Source of the DNA: Microbacterium sp. CFH 31415
Lineage (GTDB): Bacteria; Actinomycetota; Actinomycetes; Actinomycetales; Microbacteriaceae
Reading direction: 5' to 3'
Assembly (NCBI RefSeq): GCF_022538185.1
Contig: NZ_JAKYXC010000009.1
Location: 62,001-126,000 of the forward strand
DNA: 64,000 nt
The first letter of the stretch is position 1. Each line of letters starts with the position of its first letter. A program made the translations under genes and the position numbers. The notes below the pieces were generated by a model. It was not told the DNA's origin and made no database searches. It saw nothing but the letters and a program-made list of their open reading frames with translations. This document shows positions 9,030-17,600 of the stretch, one piece after another.

Positions 9030-10088
9030 TCAGCGCCGGCCGCGACGGGTCGCGTCCTGCACCTCGCCGATGAGCTCCTCGATGATGTCCTCGAGGAACA
9101 GCACAGCGGTGGTGTCGCCCTTGGCGTTGCGGACCTGCGCGAGGTGACGCCCCGCCCGGCGCATCACGGCGAGCGCGTCCTCGAGATCGGTGGTCTCGAG
9201 CACAGGCACCATGTGGTGGATGCGCTTCGCAGGGATCGCACGCGCGACGTCGGTCGCGGCATCCGGTCCCTCAGCAGCCCTCAGGACGTCCTTGAGGTGA
9301 ACGTAGCCCAGCGGCGCGCCGTCCTCGTCCACGATCACATATCGCGAGAAGCCGTGCTTCGCGACCGCGCGCTCGATCTCGTCGGGCGTCGTCGTCTGCG
9401 GCAGCGTGACGAGGTCGGCGAGCGGCACGGCGATCTCAGCGGCCTTCTTGTCGGTGAACTCGACGGCGGCCGCGACGGTGCCGGCAGCGTCGGCGAGCAC
9501 GCCCTCGATGCGCGACTGGTTCACGATCGTGGCGACCTCCTCGAGCGTGAAGGTCGAGGCGGCCTCGTCCTTCGGCTCGACGCGGAACAGCCGCACGATG
9601 TGGTTCGCGATCCAGTTGAGGCTGACGATCACGGGGTGGAACACCTTCGACACCCACACGAGCGGGGTCGCGAGCATCAGCACCGCGCGGTCGGGCACCG
9701 AGAACGCCAGGTTCTTCGGCACCATCTCGCCGAACACGACGTGCAGGTACGACACGATCAGCAGCGCGACGAAGAACGCGATCGCGTCGACCGCTCCTTC
9801 CGACCAGCCGGTGAGCGCGAGGGGCTCGGCGAGCAGGTGGTGGATCGCCGGCTCCGACACGTTCAGGATCAGCAGCGAGCAGATCGTGATGCCGAGCTGG
9901 CTCGTCGCGAGCATGAGTGTCGCGTGCTCCATCGCGTAGAGCGCGGTCTTGGCCGACCGCGAGCCCTTCTCGGCGAGCGGCTCGATCTGCGAGCGCCGGG
10001 CGGAGATGACGGCGAACTCCGCGCCGACGAAGAAGGCGTTCGCGATGAGCAGCACCACGAGCCATGCGAGTCCGGCCCAATCGTTCAT
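9030..10088 (-). CDS. CNNM/CorC family membrane protein with CBS pair (second copy)
   Basis: Protein of 352 residues. An N-terminal DUF21/CNNM domain with about four membrane segments (LAWLVVLLIANAFFVGAEFAV and following) is followed by a pair of CBS modules (about 190-330, e.g. KHGFSRYVIVDEDGAPLGYV). It ends with FLEDIIEELIGEVQDATRR and lacks the C-terminal CorC/HlyC transporter-associated domain that its neighbour has. Members act in divalent cation, mainly Mg2+, transport or export; they are often misnamed hemolysins. The start overlaps the stop of the upstream paralogue by four bases (ATGA), so the two are translationally coupled and may form a heterodimer. Confidence 0.88.
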   Translation of the reverse strand: MNDWAGLAWLVVLLIANAFFVGAEFAVISARRSQIEPLAEKGSRSAKTALYAMEHATLMLATSQLGITICSLLILNVSEPAIHHLLAEPLALTGWSEGAVDAIAFFVALLIVSYLHVVFGEMVPKNLAFSVPDRAVLMLATPLVWVSKVFHPVIVSLNWIANHIVRLFRVEPKDEAASTFTLEEVATIVNQSRIEGVLADAAGTVAAAVEFTDKKAAEIAVPLADLVTLPQTTTPDEIERAVAKHGFSRYVIVDEDGAPLGYVHLKDVLRAAEGPDAATDVARAIPAKRIHHMVPVLETTDLEDALAVMRRAGRHLAQVRNAKGDTTAVLFLEDIIEELIGEVQDATRRGRR

Positions 10089-11416
10089 CGGCGATCACCC
10101 CCTTCCGTCGTCGCCTCGTCGTGCGGCATCGGCGTCGGGGTGAAGCGCACCCGGTCGACGCGGCGGCCGTCCATGCGCTGCACCTCGATGGTCCCGTCCT
10201 CGATCTCGATCGCGTCACCCACGACGGGGATGCGCTCGAGCTCGCTCATGATGAATCCGCCGACCGTGTCGTAGACGTCGCCTTCGGGAATCCGGATGCC
10301 GGTGCGGTCGCGCACCTCGTCGGGTCGCAGCTCGCCCGGGAAGATGACCGAGTTCTCGGCGCGCACGATCCCGGCGCGGCGTCGGTCGTGCTCATCGAGG
10401 ACTTCGCCGACGATCTCCTCGACGAGGTCCTCCAGCGTGACGACACCGGCCGTGCCGCCGTACTCGTCGACGACGACGGCCATCTGGTATCCGCGGGCCC
10501 GCAGCTCCGACACGAGCGCGTCGAGGTGCACGGCCTCCGGGATCCGCAGCGGCTCGGTGGCGAGCGCTGCTGCGGGCACGTCGGTCCGGCGCTCGCGCGG
10601 CACGCTGACCGCGGCCTTGAGGTGCACGATGCCCGTGATGTCGTCCATGGAGTCGTCGTAGACCGGGAAGCGGCTGTGGCCGGTGCGCCGGGCGAGCTGG
10701 ATGACGTCCTCGGCGGAGTCCTCGGCAGCGAGGGCGTGGATGCTGGGCCGCGGCGTCATGACGTCGGCCGCGCTCAGGCGCGCGAACGTGAGACTGCGGT
10801 CGAGCAGCGAGGCGGTGTCCTCCTCGAGCACGCCCGCGCTCGCGGAGCGGCGCACGAGGCTCGACAGCTCCTCGGCCGTGCGGGCGCCCGAGAGCTCCTC
10901 CTTCGGCTCGATCCCCACCGAGCGCAGGACGCCGTTGGCGGAGCCGTTGAGCACGGCGATCGCCGGACGGAAGACGGTGGTGAACGCGACCTGGAACGGC
11001 ATCACGAGCTTCGCCGTCTGCCGCGGGATCGCGAGCGCGAAGTTCTTCGGCACGAGCTCGCCGATGATCATCGAGAAGATCGTGGCGACCGAGACCGCGA
11101 TGACGACGGCGAGCGGGCTCACGAGTCCCTCGGGAAGCCCCCACGCCTCGAACACCGGTCGCAGGAGGTTCGAGATCGCCGGCTCCATCGTGTAACCGGT
11201 GAGCAGCGTCGTCAGCGTGATGCCGAGCTGCGCGCTCGACAAGTGCGTCGACGTGATCTTCAGCGCGTTGATCGTCATCGAAAGCCGGGTCTCACCGGCT
11301 GCCTGACGAGCCTCGAGGTCGGCGCGGTCCAGGTTGACCAGCGCGAACTCGCTCGCGACGAAGAGGCCGGTCCCGACCGTGAGCAGGAGCCCCACGCCCA
11401 ACATGACGTAATCCAT
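10085..11416 (-). CDS. CNNM/CorC family membrane protein, full length (first copy)
   Basis: Protein of 443 residues: DUF21/CNNM membrane domain (about 1-190, with [18 protein letters not shown] and the conserved LGELVPK-like [12 protein letters not shown]), CBS pair (about 210-330, [20 protein letters not shown] and [32 protein letters not shown]), and a C-terminal CorC_HlyC domain. It is expected to help move or sense Mg2+/Co2+ across the plasma membrane. A GTG codon directly precedes the chosen ATG in frame and cannot be excluded as the start; GGGGG lies nearby as ribosome binding site. It forms a two-gene operon with the shorter paralogue. Confidence 0.9.
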   Translation of the reverse strand: MDYVMLGVGLLLTVGTGLFVASEFALVNLDRADLEARQAAGETRLSMTINALKITSTHLSSAQLGITLTTLLTGYTMEPAISNLLRPVFEAWGLPEGLVSPLAVVIAVSVATIFSMIIGELVPKNFALAIPRQTAKLVMPFQVAFTTVFRPAIAVLNGSANGVLRSVGIEPKEELSGARTAEELSSLVRRSASAGVLEEDTASLLDRSLTFARLSAADVMTPRPSIHALAAEDSAEDVIQLARRTGHSRFPVYDDSMDDITGIVHLKAAVSVPRERRTDVPAAALATEPLRIPEAVHLDALVSELRARGYQMAVVVDEYGGTAGVVTLEDLVEEIVGEVLDEHDRRRAGIVRAENSVIFPGELRPDEVRDRTGIRIPEGDVYDTVGGFIMSELERIPVVGDAIEIEDGTIEVQRMDGRRVDRVRFTPTPMPHDEATTEGGDRR

Positions 11417-11548
11417 CACGCATCACCCCCGATCGAACGGGAGGAGGGTCTGTGGGGCGATCGTCTGCAACTAGGAGGGTCGTCCATTGTGCCGACAAGT
11501 CTACGTCAGCGCCCGACCCGGGCCGTAGCGCGTGTGGGTGCGAACCCG

Positions 11549-11609
11549 CGCGGCCGAAACCTGCATCCGCGGCTTCGCGCGACGGGCGCGGATGCCGGTT
11601 TCGACCGCG
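11549..11609. repeat. 61-bp hairpin repeat, copy 1
   Basis: CGCGGCCGAAACCTGCATCC at the left end faces GGATGCCGGTTTCGACCGCG at the right end. The arms match in 21 of 24 positions, with a loop of about 14 bases. A second hairpin (11623-11645, GAGCGGACGC/GCATCCGCTC) and the word GTCCACCGA (11671-11679) follow, and both recur after copy 2. Confidence 0.8.
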
Positions 11610-11730
11610 TGAAGAGTCGAGCGAGCGGACGCGCAGCATCCGCTCCTCCAGGATCGCCGACCCGGCTGCCGTCCACCGAACCCCGCCGCCCACGCGATCG
11701 GAGGTGCCCCTGGCGAGAGGATGGATCTCG

Positions 11731-11791
11731 CGCGGCCGAAACCTGCAGCCGCTGCCGGGGGAATCGTCCGCGCATGCCGGTTTCGACCGCG
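11731..11791. repeat. 61-bp hairpin repeat, copy 2
   Basis: Same length and same ends as copy 1 (CGCGGCCGAAACCTGCA at the left, TGCCGGTTTCGACCGCG at the right), but the inner stem has diverged. It is followed by a perfect 10-bp hairpin at 11809-11832 (GAGCGGATGC, loop TGCG, GCATCCGCTC) and by GTCCACCGA at 11859-11867, just before the AbiEi/DUF559-like gene. Confidence 0.8.
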
Positions 11792-11916
11792 TGAGCGAGA
11801 CGACGGGCGAGCGGATGCTGCGGCATCCGCTCCTCCACACTCGGGGATCCCGGGTCCCGTCCACCGATCGCTCCGTGGCGGCCGGCTCGAACGCGCCGTC
11901 GGGCGAGCCTGAGCGG

Positions 11917-12873
11917 GTGCCGCCCACCCTCGAATCGCCCATCGACGTCTTCCGCCGCGACGACCAGCTCGACGTCGTCGATGATCGGCGCCTGCGCCGG
12001 CGCATTCGCTCCGGAGAGTGGGTCCGAGTGACGGCGGGAGCCTACGTGCGCGCGGCCTCATGGAACGCGCTCCGGCCAATCGACCGCCATCGCGTCCGCG
12101 TGCTCGAGGTGTGCCGTCGGCTCCGCCCCGGCGCGGTGGTGTCGCACCTCGCCGCGGCGGCGGTGCACGGCATCGACGTGCTCGGATCCTGGCCGCGATA
12201 CGTCGACGTGCGCATCGAGCGCGCCTCGGGCGGCCGATCAGGAGGCGCCGTGCGGCGTCATGCCCTCGGTCTCGAGGGCGTGGAGTGCACGGAGTTCGGC
12301 GTCCACCGGATCACTACGCCCGCCCAGACGGCGCTCGATCTCGCCCGCACGCTGCCCTTCCTGCGTGCGTCGACCGCCGTCGACCAAGCGCTGTGGGAAG
12401 ACCGCCCGGGCGGGGCACTGGCGAGGAAGACCGCGCTGCTCGACCTGCTCGACGCAGGCGAACCTCGGCGCGGCGACGTGCGGGCGCGACGAGTCCTCGA
12501 GGCTTCAGAGAGCGGCGCCGCGAACGTGCGCGAGACGCAGGCGCGGGTCGTGCTGGCGCAGCTCGGATTCCCGCCGTCGCACCCGCAGGAGCGACGCGTC
12601 CTCGCGAGCGGCCGGCTCGTGTTCGGCGATCGCTACTTCCCTGACCACGACCACTGGCTCGAGATCGACGGGCGCGGCAAGTACCTCTCCCCCGAGTTCG
12701 GGGACGACCGCGATCCGGCCGACATCGTGATCGACGAGAAGAACCGCGAGAACGAGATCCGCCGCGAGGTCCGCGGCTTCTCGCGGCTGGAGGCGACGGA
12801 CTTCGACCACGAGCGCCGCATCTACGACGTGCTCACCGGCGACGGCCTGCCGAGCTCCCGGCACCGACCGTGA
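11917..12873 (+). CDS. AbiEi-like winged-helix / DUF559-like endonuclease-fold protein
   Basis: Protein of about 318 residues. The N-terminal third (DVFRRDDQLDVVDDRRLRRRIRSGEW) resembles the winged helix of AbiEi-type antitoxins, where a header helix precedes VRVTAGAYVRA. The middle has VVSHLAAAAVHGI and the TALDLAR motif typical of the group. The C-terminus (WLEIDGRGKY, then ADIVIDEKNRENEIRREVRG) resembles the DUF559/Vsr-like PD-(D/E)XK fold. Such proteins are common singletons in actinobacteria and no toxin partner lies next to it. The start is uncertain: GTG at 11917 fits the family length best, GTG at 11875 is the alternative. No strong ribosome binding site is seen. It is flanked on both sides by copies of a hairpin repeat. 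Confidence 0.65.
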   Translation: MPPTLESPIDVFRRDDQLDVVDDRRLRRRIRSGEWVRVTAGAYVRAASWNALRPIDRHRVRVLEVCRRLRPGAVVSHLAAAAVHGIDVLGSWPRYVDVRIERASGGRSGGAVRRHALGLEGVECTEFGVHRITTPAQTALDLARTLPFLRASTAVDQALWEDRPGGALARKTALLDLLDAGEPRRGDVRARRVLEASESGAANVRETQARVVLAQLGFPPSHPQERRVLASGRLVFGDRYFPDHDHWLEIDGRGKYLSPEFGDDRDPADIVIDEKNRENEIRREVRGFSRLEATDFDHERRIYDVLTGDGLPSSRHRP

Positions 12874-12940
12874 GCCGGGCGCCGACCGCGAGCCGGGCGC
12901 CGACGGCCCGGCACCGCCCGGAGCCGCCCGGAGCCGTCCG
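12864..12940. repeat. Short tandem repeats across the stop codon
   Basis: An 18-bp unit GCCGACCGCGAGCCGGGC is present nearly twice (12864-12898), with the stop codon of the AbiEi/DUF559-like gene lying inside the first unit. It is followed by two copies of CCCGGAGCCG (from 12917). This looks like a slippage-prone tract at the 3' end of the gene. Confidence 0.6.
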
Positions 12941-12950
12941 GCTTCGTGCG

Positions 12951-13010
12951 CGCTGTCCGAACCTGCACCCGCGGCCGCGAGGGACGGGCGCGGATGCCGG
13001 GAACGACCGC
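12951..13010. repeat. Degenerate copy 3 of the 61-bp hairpin repeat
   Basis: CCGAACCTGCACCCGCG (12957-12973) and CGCGGATGCCGGGAACG (12989-13005) match the two arms of the 61-bp repeat found twice upstream of the preceding gene. Overall length is about 60 bases, with the same order and orientation. It lies between that gene and the convergent guaB1. Confidence 0.65.
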
Positions 13011-13041
13011 ACGAGGTGGTCGTACGGCTCGCGGCCCGGGC

Positions 13042-14499
13042 CTACCAGCTGACGGGGAGCGCCTTGCCCTCGTCGTAGCCCGCGGCGGATTGCAGGCCCA
13101 CGCGCGCACGGTCGTGGAACTCCGCGACCGTCGATGCGCCGGCATAGGTGAAGGAGGAGCGCACGCCCGACGTGATCATGTCGAGCAGGTCCTCGAGGCC
13201 CGGACGCAGCGGGTCGAGGTAGATCTTCGACGACGAGATGCCCTCGGCGAAGAGCTCCTTGCGCGCGAGCTCGTACGGGTCGAGCCGCCCGAAGCGCTCG
13301 TGCACGGCCTTGGTCGAGGCCATGCCCCACGACTCCTTGTAGATGCGGCCGGCGGAGTCGGTCTGCAACTCGCCGGGCGCTTCGATCGTGCCCGCGAACC
13401 ATGAGCCGATCATGACGGATGCCGCGCCCGCGGCGAGCGCGAGGGCGACGTCGCGCGGGTAGCGCACTCCCCCGTCGGCCCATACGTGCGCGCCCATGAC
13501 GCGCGCGGCCTCGGCCGTCTCGAGCACGGCCGAGAACTGCGGTCGGCCGACGGCGGTCATCATGCGCGTCGTGCACATGGCGCCCGGGCCCACGCCCACC
13601 TTGAGGATGTCGGCGCCGGAAGTGACGAGGTCGTGCACGCCCTCGGCCGACACGATGTTGCCGGCGGCGATCGGGATGCCGAGGTCGAGATCCGCGACGG
13701 CGCGCAGGGCGTGCAGCATCCCTTCCTGATGTCCGTGTGCGGTGTCGACGACCAGCACGTCGACGCCGGCGCCGGCGAGTGCCTGAGCCTTGGCCGCCAC
13801 GTCGCCGTTGATGCCGATCGCCGCGGCCACGATGAGTCGGCCGGACGCGTCGACGGCCGGCGCGTAGAGCGTGGAGCGCAGCGCGCTGCGGCGGGAGAGC
13901 GTGCCGACGAGGTGGCCGTGGTCGAGCACGCAGACCGTCTCGGCATCGGCGGCGACGATGACGTCGAAGGCGTGGCGCGCGCTCTCGATGTCGACCGCGT
14001 CGACGGAGGCCGTGCGCCCGCGGGTGAGGTCGCCGAGGCGTGCGTCGGGCAGGGCGGTGCCCAGGCGCGCGGCCGGCACCACGCCGAGGATGTCGTCGAT
14101 GCCGATCGGGTCGTTCGAAGCCTCCGCCACGACGATGCCGTGACCGTCGGTGGCGGGCAGCAGCCGCAACGCGTCGGCGACCGTCGCATGGGGCGGGAGG
14201 ACGAGCGGTGTGTCCCACGGCACGGGCTGCGCCTTGACCCACCGGATCGCGGCGTCGAGCTCCTGCAGGGGCATGTCCTGGGGCAGCACGCCCAGTCCGC
14301 CGCGGCGCGCGAGCGTCGCAGCCAGACGGGCGCCGGTGACGGAGTTCATGTTGGCCGAGACGATCGGAATCGTCGCGGTGGTCCCGTCACCCGGAGAGAG
14401 GTCCACGTCCAGCCGGCTGGTGATCGACGACCGCCGCGGGACGAGGAACACATCGGAATACGTCAGGTCGACATCGGGCTGATCGCCGTAGAACTCCAT
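13042..14499 (-). CDS. guaB1: GuaB1 family IMP dehydrogenase-related protein (GMP reductase type)
   Basis: Protein of 485 residues with the IMPDH/GMPR TIM barrel interrupted by a CBS pair (about 95-210). The catalytic Cys309 lies in GVGPGAMCTTRMM, and PIVSANMNSVTG and ADGGVRYPRDVALALAAGA are the flavour of the actinobacterial GuaB1 group. That group has been reported in mycobacteria to work as a GMP reductase (GMP to IMP with NADPH) rather than as IMP dehydrogenase, so it probably serves purine salvage. The start at MEFYGDQPDVDLTYSDVFLV is chosen because TACTGT lies eight bases upstream (complement). Divergent from kgd. Confidence 0.9.
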   Translation of the reverse strand: MEFYGDQPDVDLTYSDVFLVPRRSSITSRLDVDLSPGDGTTATIPIVSANMNSVTGARLAATLARRGGLGVLPQDMPLQELDAAIRWVKAQPVPWDTPLVLPPHATVADALRLLPATDGHGIVVAEASNDPIGIDDILGVVPAARLGTALPDARLGDLTRGRTASVDAVDIESARHAFDVIVAADAETVCVLDHGHLVGTLSRRSALRSTLYAPAVDASGRLIVAAAIGINGDVAAKAQALAGAGVDVLVVDTAHGHQEGMLHALRAVADLDLGIPIAAGNIVSAEGVHDLVTSGADILKVGVGPGAMCTTRMMTAVGRPQFSAVLETAEAARVMGAHVWADGGVRYPRDVALALAAGAASVMIGSWFAGTIEAPGELQTDSAGRIYKESWGMASTKAVHERFGRLDPYELARKELFAEGISSSKIYLDPLRPGLEDLLDMITSGVRSSFTYAGASTVAEFHDRARVGLQSAAGYDEGKALPVSW

Positions 14500-14589
14500 A
14501 GGCGCCAACAGTAGTGACACTTCCTGTGCAGGAAATGGTGGGCGTTCTCTCAGCTGGTGAGAGGCGGGGCCGGATTCGCCGGCCCATAC

Positions 14590-14606
14590 TGGGCTACGCT
14601 TAAGAG
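14590..14606 (+). promoter_or_regulatory. Putative kgd promoter
   Basis: TACGCT followed by TAAG (14596-14605) resembles a -10 box and its surroundings match the sequence before the DEAD-box gene (TACCCT then TAAG). It would give a leader of about 70 bases before the kgd start. A -35 element is not obvious (TTCGCC at about 14576). Confidence 0.4.
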
Positions 14607-14676
14607 TCGTGCGGGAGGGCGCATTGCGACTCTCGGATGCTTCCCAATCTTCATCGATGAAAGCAGGCGATCGAGC

Positions 14677-17600
14677 GTGTCGAGCCAGACGACGGGCATC
14701 GGAGTTTCGAACGAGGGGGAGTTCGGAGCCAACGAATGGCTCGTCGACGAACTGTACGAGCAGTTCAAGATCGACCGGAACTCCGTCGACAAGGCATGGT
14801 GGCCCGTCCTCGAGGCCTACCACCCCGTCGATGAGGAGGGCGCCGCACCGGCGCCGTCCGTGCCGAGCCAGCCCGTCTCAGAGGGCGCTCACCCTCCGGC
14901 TGCGGCCCCGCAGGCCAGCGAGCCCCGGCCCGTCACAGCACCCATCCCCGTGATCGGCGCCCAGCCGGTCGCCCGCACCACCGCACGGCCGGCTGCTCCC
15001 CAGCCGATCCCGGCGCAGGCGCCGAAGGTCCAGCCGTCCGCGGTCACGGAAGGCGCGGAAGACAAGGTCACGCCGCTGCGCGGCATGCCCAAGACGCTCG
15101 CATCCAACATGGACGAGTCGCTCACCGTGCCCACCGCCACCAGCGTGCGCACCGTGCCGGCGAAGCTCATGATCGACAACCGCATCGTGATCAACAACCA
15201 CATGTCGCGCACCCGCGGCGGCAAGGTGAGCTTCACGCACCTCATCGGCTGGGCGATCATCCGGGCGCTCAAGGAGTTCCCGAGCCAGAACGTGTTCTAC
15301 GCCGAGGTCGACGGCAAGCCCTCCGTCGTCGCCCCCGCGCACGTGAACCTCGGGATCGCGATCGACCTGCCGAAGCCCGACGGCACCCGCGCCCTGCTCG
15401 TGCCGAGCATCAAGCGCGCGGAGCAGCTCTCGTTCGGCGAGTACCTCACCACCTACGAAGACCTGGTCACTCGCGCGCGCAGCAACAAGCTGACCGCCGC
15501 CGACTTCCAGGGCACGACGATCTCGCTCACCAACCCCGGCGGCATCGGCACGGTGCACTCCGTGCCGCGCCTCATGAAGGGCCAGGGATGCATCGTGGGC
15601 GCCGGCGCCCTCGAGTACCCCGCCGAGTTCCAGGGCGCGAGTGAGAAGACGCTCAACGAGATGGCGATCGGCAAGACGATCACCCTCACCAGCACGTACG
15701 ACCACCGCGTCATCCAGGGCGCCGGCTCCGGCGAGTTCCTCAAGAAGGTGCACGAGCTGCTCATCGGCCAGCGCAACTTCTACGAAGACATCTTCGCGGC
15801 GCTGCGCATCCCCTACGCCCCGATCCACTGGGCCGCCGACATCAACGTCGACCTCGCGGAGCGTGTCGACAAGACCGCGCGCGTGCAGGAGCTCATCAAC
15901 GCGTTCCGCGTGCGCGGCCACCTGATGGCCGACACCGACCCGCTCGAGTACGTCCAGCGCACCCACCCCGACCTGGAGATCGAGAGCCACGGGCTGACGT
16001 TCTGGGACCTCGACCGTGTGTTCGTCACGAACGGCTTCGGCGGCAAGCGACAGATGAAGCTGCGCGACATCCTGGGCGTGCTGCGCGACTCGTACTGCCG
16101 CACGATCGGCATCGAGTACATGCACATCCAGGACCCCGAGCAGCGCAAGTGGTTCCAGGACAACGTCGAGGTCAAGTACCAGAAGCCCGGCCACGCCGAG
16201 CAGCTTCGCATCCTCGACAAGCTCAACCAGGCCGAGGCTTTCGAGACCTTCCTTCAGACGAAGTACGTCGGGCAGAAGCGCTTCAGCCTCGAGGGCGGCG
16301 AGTCGCTCATCCCGATGCTCGACGAGATCCTGCAGGGAGCGGCCGAGGCGGGCCTCGACGGCGCCGCGATCGGCATGGCCCACCGCGGCCGTCTCAACGT
16401 GCTCACGAACATCGCCGGCAAGACCTACGGGCAGGTGTTCCGCGAGTTCGAGGGCTCGGTCGCGATCGGCTCCAAGAGCGGCTCGGGCGACGTGAAGTAC
16501 CACCTCGGCACCGAGGGCACCTTCGTCGCCGACAGCGGCGCACAGCTTCCCGTCTACCTCGCGGCGAACCCCTCGCACCTCGAGACGGTCGACGGCGTGC
16601 TCGAGGGGATCGTCCGCGCGAAGCAGGACCGCAAGCCCATCGGCACCTTCTCGTGGCTGCCGATCCTCGTGCACGGCGACGCCGCGTTCGCGGGCCAGGG
16701 CGTGGTGGTCGAGACGCTGCAGATGTCGCAGCTGCGCGGCTACCGCACCGGCGGCACGGTGCACGTCGTCGTCAACAACCAGGTCGGTTTCACGACCACC
16801 CCGATCGACGCCCGCACGTCGGTGTACGCCACCGACGTCGCTAAGACGATCCAGGCGCCGATCTTCCACGTGAACGGCGACGACCCCGAGGCCGTCACGC
16901 GTGTGTCGCAGCTGGCGTTCGCCTACCGCGAGCGCTTCCACCGCGACGCCGTCATCGACCTCATCTGCTACCGCCGGCGCGGTCACAACGAGGGCGACGA
17001 CCCGTCGATGACTCAGCCCCTCATGACGAACCTCATCGAGGCGAAGCGCTCCGTCCGCCGCCTGTACACCGAGGCCCTGGTCGGTCGCGGTGACATCACC
17101 GAGGAGGAGTACGAGAAGGCCAAGCAGGACTTCCAGGGCCGCCTCGAGGTCGCATTCGCCGAGACCCACGCCGCCGAGACCGGCTCTTCGACGATCATCG
17201 ACGCGGATGCCGCGGACGAGGGCCCCGCCGCGGGCGAGCCTGAGACCACCGGCGTCTCGCGCGAGGTCGTCAACCTGATCGGCGACGCCTTCGTCAACAA
17301 GCCCGAGGGCTTCACCGTCCACACCAAGCTCCAGCAGCTGCTCGACAAGCGTCTCGACATGAGCCGGAACGGCTCGATCGACTGGGGCTTCGGCGAGCTG
17401 CTCGCGTTCGGCTCGCTGCTGCTCGAGAAGACGAACGTCCGGCTGGCCGGTCAGGACGCCCGGCGCGGCACGTTCGTGCAGCGCCACTCGGTGCTCCACG
17501 ACCGCGCCAACGGGCAGGAATGGATCCCGCTCGCCAACCTGGCCGACGACCAGGGCCGCTTCTGGGTCTACGACTCGCTGCTGAGCGAGTACGCCGCGAT

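Larger units (their letters stand above)
11417..11916. other. 500-bp gene-free region with duplicated hairpin unit
   Basis: No convincing gene. The left 130 bases hold the region upstream of the CNNM operon. From 11549 to about 11868 an imperfect unit of roughly 130 bases is present twice, 182 bases apart (see the repeat entries). The frame of the following gene is open through it, but the amino acids it would give follow the repeats, not a protein family. Confidence 0.6.

Noticed and set aside
9030-11416. Hemolysin function for the CNNM/CorC pair
   Set aside because: The name is historical; the domains point to cation transport or sensing and no haemolytic motif is visible.
11452-11874. Coding sequence of the AbiEi/DUF559-like gene extended through the hairpin repeats
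   Set aside because: Both repeat units are also found outside reading frames (copy 3 at 12951), so the open frame there is a GC-rich coincidence.
14557-14676. Upstream ATG extension of kgd by 40 residues
   Set aside because: The extra residues do not match the family and would cover the putative promoter; GTG at 14677 has a ribosome site.
14500-14823. N-terminal extension of guaB1 by 108 residues
   Set aside because: It runs antisense through the kgd promoter and start; family members begin at MEFYG.
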